Source of the DNA: Physella acuta
Taxonomy: Eukaryota > Mollusca > Gastropoda > Physidae
NCBI RefSeq assembly: GCF_028476545.1
Contig: NW_026731886.1
Location: forward strand, 186,001 to 250,000
DNA: 64,000 nt
Direction of reading: 5' to 3'
Of the stretch, positions 56,837-64,000 are shown piece after piece. A program made the translations under genes and the position numbers. Within the stretch, counting starts at the first letter, position 1. Each line of letters starts with the position of its first letter. Below the pieces are notes generated by a model. The model made no database searches and was not told where the DNA came from. It worked only from the letters and a program-made list of their open reading frames with translations.

Positions 56837-57050
56837 CCCCCCCCCCCCCCCCCCCCATAACACAAACATATACACCAAATACACACCAATTTGTTTTAAC
56901 ACATCCAATCAACACCCACACAACCAATCAACACACACACACAACCAATAAACACCCACACAACCCCTCAACACACACAACCAATCAACACACACACATC
57001 CCCTCAACACACACAACCAATCAACACCCACACAACCCCTCAACACCCCC
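56837..57050. repeat. C run and CA-rich degenerate repeat
   Basis: A 20-base C run at 56837-56856, then loose caaccaatcaacacacacac copies at about a 16-24-bp period. Confidence 0.85.
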
Positions 57051-57503
57051 ACATTGGAGGCGCAATTAAAATTGTTCTGAGGAAAGTTTAAAAACTAACA
57101 ACTGGTAATTAAAAACAAACACTCGCAACACCAAACAAAACAAATAATTATACACCTCAAGGGCCAAATATTTTTCCCGCGGTGAAATTTTGACAGAAGC
57201 AGACGTAAAAATACCCTCATTTAACACGGGGGGTGGGGGGAGTGGGATGGGGGTGCCTGGTCGAGGTAGTTTAGGTCTATGGCTTGAAGTCGAGGTACTA
57301 TAGTTGCTATAGCTTAGGTCGAGGTACTGTAGTTGCTATAGCTTAGGTCGAGGTACTCAGTACCTCCCGCAGGCGCGAGTCACCACTACCATTCGATCGG
57401 ACGCCAGCATCACCATCTCCAGCAGACGACCAACCACGTCACTGAGTCGTGCGAACAGGCCGCCATCTTGTCATGCAATGATCGCCACACTTGAACGGGA
57501 TTT
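57051..57503. other. unique spacer
   Basis: Includes a 29-30-bp three-copy repeat (gtcgaggtactgtagttgct) at 57262-57365. Nothing else recognised. Confidence 0.6.
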
Positions 57504-57538
57504 CCCCCCCCCCCCCCCCCCCCCCCACAACCACGAGA

Positions 57539-57730
57539 TTACAACGCGATCACAGGCTGGAAGAAAAATGGCGAGCTCGATGGTATTTTAAATATATTAT
57601 AACCAATAGCTGCATCAGATATGGATTGACAGAATAGCGATAGTAAAATAGGGCGTATTGTTTTGTCTTTTGCACACTGGGCGGCTTCAAAACTTTGCGT
57701 TATAAGGTCTTTAAACTTTGACTGCGTCAT
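57539..57730 (-). CDS. 63-residue ORF, unrecognised
   Basis: Complete minus-strand frame from ATG at 57730 to a stop at 57539, in a non-repetitive island just beside a 23-base C run (57504-57526). The start reads MTQSKFKDLITQSFEAAQ and the middle TIRPILLSLFCQSISDAA. It has mixed composition, an amphipathic N-terminal half and no signal peptide. No family is recognised. Sequence just upstream (57770-57880) resembles the hairpin region of the dispersed element, so it could be element-associated. Length is within chance expectation for A/T-moderate DNA. Confidence 0.2.
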   Translation of the reverse strand: MTQSKFKDLITQSFEAAQCAKDKTIRPILLSLFCQSISDAAIGYNIFKIPSSSPFFFQPVIAL

Positions 57731-57784
57731 TTCAAGTGAAACAATTCATTTATAAAACGTCCATTATACCAAGTTTTTAATTGA

Positions 57785-57860
57785 TTTAGTAAAAAGAAGA
57801 AAATAAATCAATATAGCGACCCAAACTTTAATATAAAAGAGCATAGAATGGCGCTTTTAA
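57785..57860. mobile_element. possible fragment of the dispersed hairpin element
   Basis: agtaaaaagaagaaaataaa, then tatagcgaccc with aaactttaatataaaag, resembles copy 2 near 39885-39930. Short and diverged. Confidence 0.35.
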
Positions 57861-57939
57861 AAGAAAATGTTTTGTTGTTTTGTTATAAACGTTGTTATGT
57901 GTTTTATTGACAAAATTTTGTATAAAATACTGTCATGAA

Positions 57940-58010
57940 GATCACGTGGACCTTACATAGATCACGTGGACCTTACATAGATCACGTGGACCTTACATAG
58001 ATCACGTCAG
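57940..58010. repeat. 20-bp repeat, ~3.5 copies, each with CACGTG
   Basis: Unit gatcacgtggaccttacata. Three intact CACGTG E-boxes lie 20 bp apart; the last copy ends cacgtcag. Confidence 0.93.
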
Positions 58011-58289
58011 ACTCACTCACCCTGTCACGACAGTTCACTACAGACCCCCCCCCCCCCAAAACACACATAACCCGCATCCCCTGCAGTTTTGAGACCCCCA
58101 GCCCCGTGTCCCGACCGTCCACTACAGACCGACCTCCCCCCCCCCCTACACACCCCGTGTCCCAGCCGTTCAGTCTAACTCACACTTGACACCTCGAGAT
58201 TCTGGTTGCCATGGCTACGGAGGGACACTCTTAGCGCCGTTTAGCGCTATCAATTAAGTCTCTCTCCCATCCAGGACATGGCTCTCCAG
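58011..58289. other. C-rich spacer with loose repeats
   Basis: Three loose copies of ccgtgtcccgaccgt/ccactacagacc with C runs near 58045-58058 and 58135-58147. Confidence 0.6.
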
Positions 58290-58495
<206 letters not shown>

Positions 58496-58639
58496 CACTA
58501 CAATTTGAACCAAGAAAACTTTATGGTCGATGATAAATTAAACTAACCGCAACTGAGTCGAAATATTAACAAACACAATTTATAACGTTACTAAAGTTTC
58601 AATGACTGATGCACAAGTAGGCATGTTGATGAAAGGTTG

Positions 58640-59545
58640 TATCTAGCTGCTCAACTAGAGAAAGTAGCGTTAGATCTAGCTGCTCAACTAGAGAAAGTAG
58701 CGTTAGATCTAGCTAATCAACTAGAGAAAGTTGCGTTAGATCTAGCTGTTCAACTAGAGAAAGTTGTGTTAGATCTAGTTGCTCAACTAGAGAAAGTTGC
58801 GTTAGAATTAGCTGCTCAACTAGAGAAAGTTGCGTTAGATCTAGTTGCTCAACTAGAGAAAATTGTGTTAGATCTAGCTGCTCAACTAGAGAAAGTCGCG
58901 TTAGATCTAGCTGCTCAACTAGAGAAAGTCGCGTTAGAATTAGCTGCTCAACTAGAGAAAGTTGCGTTAGATCTAGTTGCTCAACTAGAGAAAGTTGCGT
59001 TAGAATTAGCTGCTCAACTAGAGAAATTCGCGTTAGATATAGCTGCTCAACTAGAGAAATTCGCGTTAGATCTAGCTGCTCAACTAGAGAAAGTTGTGTT
59101 AGATCTAGTTGCTCAACTAGAGAAAGTCGTTAGATCTAGTTGCTCAACTAGAGAAAGTTGCGTTAGATCTAGTTGCTCAACTAGAGAAAGTCGCGTTAGA
59201 TATAGCTGCTCAACTAGAGAAATTCGCGTTAGATCTAGCTGCTCAACTAGAGAAAGTTGTGTTAGATCTAGTTGCTCAACTAGAGAAAGTCGTTAGATCT
59301 AGTTGCTCAACTAGAGAAATTCGCGTTAGATCTAGTTGCTCAACTAGAGAAAGTTGCGTTAGATCTAGCTGCTCAACTAGAGAAAGTTGCGTTAGATCTA
59401 GTTGCTCAACTAGAGAAAGTCGTTAGATCTAGTTGCTCAACTAGAGAAATTCGCGTTAGATCTAGCTGCTCAACTAGAGAAAGTTGCGTTAGATCTAGCT
59501 GCTCAACTAGAGAAAGTTGCGTTAGATCTAGTTGCTCAAAGTCGC
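58640..59545. repeat. 33-bp minisatellite, ~27 copies
   Basis: Unit ctagctgctcaactagagaa plus agttgcgttagat. From 58637 the plus frame is open for 219 codons, about 15 of them as an 11-residue repeat LAAQLEKVALD, until two-base-short copies shift the phase. The hendecad is amphipathic and would be predicted helical, but the other copies and the absence of a promoter or splice context argue for chance. Confidence 0.97.
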
Positions 59546-59591
59546 AGTATCAAAAACCTCTGAAAAAAACTGAATATTTGTAAAACTAGAT

Positions 59592-60870
59592 AATTGATGA
59601 GCGTGTAGATGGGGAATTGATGAGCGTGTAGGTGGGGAATTGATGAGCGTGTAGGTGGGGAATTGATGAGCGTGTAGGTGGGGAATTGATGAGCGTGTAG
59701 GTGGGGAATTGATGAGCGTGTAGATGGGGAGTGGGGAATTGATGAGCGTGTAGGTGTGGAATTGATGAGCGTGTAGATGGGGAATTGATGAGTGTGTAGG
59801 TGGGGAGTGGGGAATTAATGAAAGTGTAGGTGGGGAGTGGGGAATTGATGAACGTGTAGGTGGGGAGTGGGGAATTGATTAGCGTGTAGGTGGGGAATTG
59901 ATGAGCGTGTAGGTGGGGAGTGGGGAATGGATAAGTGTGTAGGTGGGGAGTGGGGAATTGATGAACGTGTAGGTTGGGAGTGGGGAATTGATGAACGTGT
60001 AGGTGGGGAGTGGGGAATTGATGAGTGTGTAGGTGGGGAGTGGGGAATTGATGGACGTGTAGGTTGGGAGTGGGGAATTGATGAACGTGTAGGTGGGGAG
60101 TGGGGAATTGATGAGCGTGTAGGTTGGGAGTGGGGAATTGATGAACGTGTAGGTGGGGAGTGGGGAATTGATGAGCGTGTAGGTTGGGAGTGGGGAATTG
60201 ATGAACGTGTAGGTGGGGAGTGGGGAATTGATGAGTGTGTAGGTGGGGAATTGATGAGCGTGTAGGTGGGGAGTGGGGATTGATTAGCGTGTAGGTGGGG
60301 AGTGGGGAATTGATGAGCGTGTAGGTGGGGAATTGATGAGTGTGTAGGTGGGGAATTGATTAGCGTTTAGGTGGGGAGTGGGGAATTGATTAGCGTGTAG
60401 GTGGGGAATTGATGAGTGTGTAGGTGGGGAATTGATTAGCGTTTAGGTGGGGAGTGGGGAATTGATGAACGTGTAGGTGGGGAGTAGGGAATTGATGAAC
60501 GTGTAGGTGGGGAGTGGGGAATTGATGAGCGTGTAGGTGGGGAATTGATGAGCGTGTAGGTGTGGAATTGATGAGCGTGTAGATGGGGAATTGATGAGCG
60601 TATGGGTGGGGAGTGGGGAATTGATGAGCGTGTAGGTGGGGAGTGGGGAATTGATTAGCGTGTAGGTGGGGAATTGATGAGCGTGTAGGTGGGGAGTGGG
60701 GAATGGATAAGTGTGTAGGTGGGGAGTGGGGAATTGATGAGCGTGTAGGTGGGGAGTGGGGAATTGATGAGCGTGTAGGTGGGGAGTGGGGAATTGATGA
60801 GCGTGTAGGTGGGGAGTGGGGAATTGATGAGCGTGTAGGTGGGGAGTGGGGAATTGATGAGCGTGTAGAT
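59592..60870. repeat. 23/30-bp minisatellite with mixed register
   Basis: Short unit aattgatgagcgtgtaggtg plus ggg; long unit adds agtgggg. Long units dominate at 59930-60240 and 60720-60865; short units dominate at 59592-59760 and 60500-60600. Blocks of the same order recur, indicating segmental duplication. Confidence 0.97.
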
Positions 60871-60933
60871 TCCAGATGTCGATGGCTGATAAAAATGAGA
60901 GGATCGATGTATGCAAGACATGGAAATAGAATG

Positions 60934-60934
<1 letters not shown>

Positions 60935-60994
<60 letters not shown>
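60935..60994. repeat. TA microsatellite, 30 dinucleotides
   Basis: Pure TA tract. Confidence 0.98.
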
Positions 60995-60998
<4 letters not shown>

Positions 60999-61130
60999 TA
61001 GACTAACACGACAAATATAATGTTGATAGACTGACTGACACGAGATATATAATGTTATAGATAGAGAGACTACACATAAAAATAGAATGTTATAGATAGA
61101 CAGAATGAACCCGACAAAAGAATGTCAGAA
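60995..61130. repeat. ~40-bp degenerate repeat, ~4 copies
   Basis: Copies share agaatgttatagataga and gactgacacgaca-like parts. Confidence 0.75.
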
Positions 61131-61496
61131 ATGGCGAATGAATGAATAATGGGAGATGATTTTGTTTAGAAATTTTTGAACGCACTCCGGCAAGCGGGTG
61201 AATTGCAGAATATTCAATTGTGTAGAGCGGGGGGGGGGGGGGGGGGGGGGTTAGGGGGGATTCGGTTAGCTTGGGGTAGCACGGCAGACTAGAACTGCTG
61301 GCTTTAGGGGAGGGAGTCAGGGAGGGGGAGTTGCAGTTGGGAGTATAGGAGGGGGTGGGGGGTGGGAGTATAATGTTTGAAATTGGCCAGATTTTTTTGC
61401 TGGCCGCTGCCAAACAGGGAAATATGAAGTGAGTGACATAAGACAAACACATGCACAAGCTTGCATGGTCACGTTGGGTAAATAGCGAACTTTGTT
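61131..61496. other. unique spacer with 22-base G run
   Basis: G run at 61229-61250 and a further G-rich patch to 61370. No gene recognised. Confidence 0.6.
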
Positions 61497-61730
61497 AGCT
61501 GTACTACAGGATGTGATACAGGCTGTTATACAGGCTGTTGTACAGGCTGTATCACATCCTGTAGTACAGGCTGTAGTACAGGATGTGATACAGGCTGTTG
61601 TACAGGCTGTTATACAGGATGTGATACAGGCTGTTATACAGGCTTTTGTACAGGCTGTTATACAGGCTGTTATACACGATGTGAAATTCACAGGCTGTGA
61701 CATATGCTGTTATACAGGCTGTTGTTAATG
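61497..61730. repeat. 12-bp minisatellite, ~19 copies
   Basis: Unit caggctgttata with gttgta and atgtgata variants in a partly repeated order. Confidence 0.96.
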
Positions 61731-61792
61731 ACACCATTTAGACACTAGCTTAGACATTTTTCTCAAAACTGTCTTTCTGTCACGACTAAAAC

Positions 61793-62212
61793 GTCTGCCC
61801 CCACCCCCAGTAAGTCTGCCCCCACCCCCAGTAAGTCTGCCCCCACCCCAGAAAGTCTGCCCCCCACCCAAGTCTGCCCCCACCCCCCAGTAAGTCTGTC
61901 CCCACCCCCATAAAGTCTGCCCCCACCCCCAGTAAGTCTGCCCCCACCCAAGTTTGCCCCCACCCCCAGTAAGTCTGCCCCCCACCCCCAGTAAGTCTGC
62001 CCCCACCCCCAGTAAGTCTGCCCCCACCCCCAGAAAGTCTGCCCCCACCCCCAGTAAGTCTGCCCCCACCCCCAGAAAGTCTGCCCCCACCCCCAGTAAG
62101 TCTGCCCCCACCCAAGTTTGCCCCCACCCCCAGTAAGTCTGCCCCCACCCAAGTTTGCCCCCACCCCCAGTAAGTCTGCCCCCACCCCCAGAAAGTCTGC
62201 CCCCACCCCTAA
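61793..62212. repeat. 21-bp C-rich minisatellite, ~20 copies
   Basis: Unit gtctgcccccacccccagta plus a, with shorter acccaagt copies. The minus strand has regularly spaced GGGGG runs and is strongly G-quadruplex-prone. Three minus frames are open as period artefacts. Confidence 0.97.
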
Positions 62213-62439
62213 TCAACCTGTTGTGTATAGAGTGAAAAAGCCTGGGGTTTATTCTTGACTTTCTGCCTTAAACTCTATTGTGTTTGGTTTACCCCCATTC
62301 TCGCTCCTCCCCCAGCCCCCACCCCGCCCTGTCTACACTGACTAGCGTCTAGTGGAAGATTGCCCATGAGATGACCCAACGTCCCGTGTTTATTTCTCAA
62401 AGTGCTGTTGGTACCTTTGGCCAATCTCTCAGACAATCA
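62213..62439. other. short unique spacer
   Basis: Mixed sequence with a C-rich patch; nothing recognised. Confidence 0.6.
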
Positions 62440-63935
62440 ATAAACCCCCCACAAAGTAGTCACTAAAGCAATCAATAAACCTCTCACAAAGTAGTCACTA
62501 AAGCAATCAATAAACCTCTCAGAAAATAAACCTCTCACAAAGAAGTCACTAAAGCAATCAATAAACCTCTCACAAAGTAGTCACTAAAGCAATCAATAAA
62601 CCTCTCAGAAAATAAACCTCTCACAAAGTAGTCACTAAAGCAATCAATAAACCCCTCACAAAGTAGTCACTAATAAACCTCTCAGAAAATAAACCTCTCA
62701 CAAAGTAGTCACTAAAGCAATCAATAAACCCCTCACAAAGTAGTCACTAAAACAATCAATAAACCCCCCACAAAGTAGTCACTAAAGCAATCAATAAACC
62801 TCTCACAAAGTAGTCACTAAAGCAATCAATAAACCTCTCACAAAGTAGTCACTAAAGCAATCAATAAACCCCTCACAAAGTAGTCACTAAAACAATCAAT
62901 AAACCCCTCACAAAGTAGTCACTAAAACAATCAATAAACCCCTCACAAAGTAGTCACTAAAGCAATCAATAAACCTCTCGCAAAGTAGTCACTAAAGCAA
63001 TCAATAAACCTCTCACAAAGTAGTCACTAAAGCAATCAATAAACCCCTCACAAAGTAGTCACTAAAACAATCAATAAACCCCTCACAAAGTAGTCACTAA
63101 AGCAATCAATAAACCTCTCGCAAAGTAGTCACTAAAGCAATCAATAAACCTCTCACAAAGTAGCCAATCATACAATCAATACACCCCTCACAAAGTAGCC
63201 AATAATACAATCAATACACCCCTCACAAAGTAGTCACTAAAGCAATCAATAAACCTCTCACAAAGTAGCCAATCATACAATCAATACACCCCTCACAAAG
63301 TAGCCAATAATACAATCAATACACCCCTTACAAAGTAGCCAATAATACAATCAATACACCCCTCACAAAGTAGTCACTAAAGCAATCAATAAACCTCTCA
63401 CAAAGTAGCCAATCATACAATCAATAAACCCCTCACAAAGTAGTCACTAAAGCAATCAATAAACCTCTCACAAAGTAGTCACTAAAGCAATCAACAAACC
63501 TCTCAGAAAATAAACCTCTCACAAAGTAGCCACTAAAACATTCAATAAACCTCTCACAAAGTCTCCACTAAAACAATCAATAAACCTCTAACAAAGTAGA
63601 CCTCTCACAAAGTAGTCACTAAAGCAATCAATAAACCTCTCAGAAAATAAACCTCTCGCAAAGTAGCCACTAAAGCAATCAATAAACCTCTCAGAAAATA
63701 AACCTCTCACAAAGTAGCCACTAAAACAATCAATAAACCTCTCACAAAGTAGTCACTAAAGCAATCAATAAACCTCTCAGAAAATAAACCTCTCACAAAG
63801 TAGCCACTAAAACAATCAATAAACCTCTCACAAAGTAGTCACTAAAGCAATCAATAAACCTCTCAGAAAATAAACCTCTCACAAAGTAGCCACTAAAACA
63901 ATCAATAAACCTCTCACAAAATGTCCAAGTTGAAA
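62440..63935. repeat. 35-bp minisatellite, ~42 copies with variants
   Basis: Main unit caatcaataaacctctcaca plus aagtagtcactaaag. Variants: cccctc for cctctc, a gccaatcataca form clustered at 63160-63430, and an inserted ctcagaaaataaac half-copy that recurs at the left and right ends. It runs nearly to the window edge. Confidence 0.97.
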
Positions 63936-64000
63936 TGTTTTAAAATGTCCAAGTTGAAATGTTTTAAAATGTCCAAATTCAAATGTCCAACTTGAAATGT
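63918..64000. repeat. 25-bp repeat running off the window
   Basis: Unit aaatgtccaagttgaaatgt plus tttaa, at least three copies, truncated by the window end. Confidence 0.9.

Overview
This is eukaryotic, almost certainly metazoan, non-coding DNA. It shows no operon, no recognisable intact gene, no rRNA and no tRNA. Features pointing to an invertebrate, perhaps a mollusc or other lophotrochozoan (inference, low confidence), are the very dense minisatellites, long TA dinucleotide tracts, many pure G or C runs of 10-23 bases, TTAGGG-like stretches and small non-autonomous DNA transposons.

The dominant content is tandem repeats. By hand tally about 70 separate arrays, with periods of 12-50 bp and mostly unrelated units, occupy roughly half of the 64 kb. 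The largest are 5480-6792 (23 bp), 8231-9376 (19 bp), 14601-15785 (15 bp), 41378-42612 (38 bp), 43970-45640 (24 bp), 47840-49338 (33 bp), 52025-54000 (48 bp), 54128-55775 (25 bp), 59592-60870 (23/30 bp) and 62440-63935 (35 bp). Several have higher-order structure: an 86-bp trimer near 1.5 kb, an 82/72-bp register near 12.5 kb, a 60-bp dimer near 36.2 kb and a 280-bp block duplication near 53.6 kb. Nearly all long open frames here are translations of arrays whose period is a multiple of three, or that lack stops in every frame, so they are not called as genes.

Between arrays lie islands of ordinary sequence. They hold three interpretable mobile-element signatures. One is a dispersed element with a hairpin end, present at 26151-26895 and inverted at 38718-40080; the second copy carries a 45-bp minisatellite amplified from its own interior. 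The second is a 238-bp hAT-like MITE at 36419-36656 with a perfect 8-bp target duplication, inserted in a 30-bp array. The third is a 458-bp G/C-tract element at 20104-20561 with 17-bp imperfect terminal inverted repeats and a 9-bp target duplication, also inserted in a tandem repeat. A hammerhead-like motif near 2.5 kb may be a Penelope-like relic.

Evidence for host genes is thin. There are a few splice-signal-bounded exon candidates (4437-4699 minus, 5368-5480 plus, 17417-17459 minus, 25642-25673 plus), a TATA-containing promoter candidate near 29.76 kb, and a frame-broken minus-strand fragment at 23014-23458 whose pieces resemble the first membrane segment and early ectodomain of DEG/ENaC channels. 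The window may be a large intron or intergenic tract with scattered exons, but that cannot be settled from sequence alone. No new multi-gene system is visible; the interest lies in how the repeats formed and in their relation to mobile elements and splice-donor-like units.
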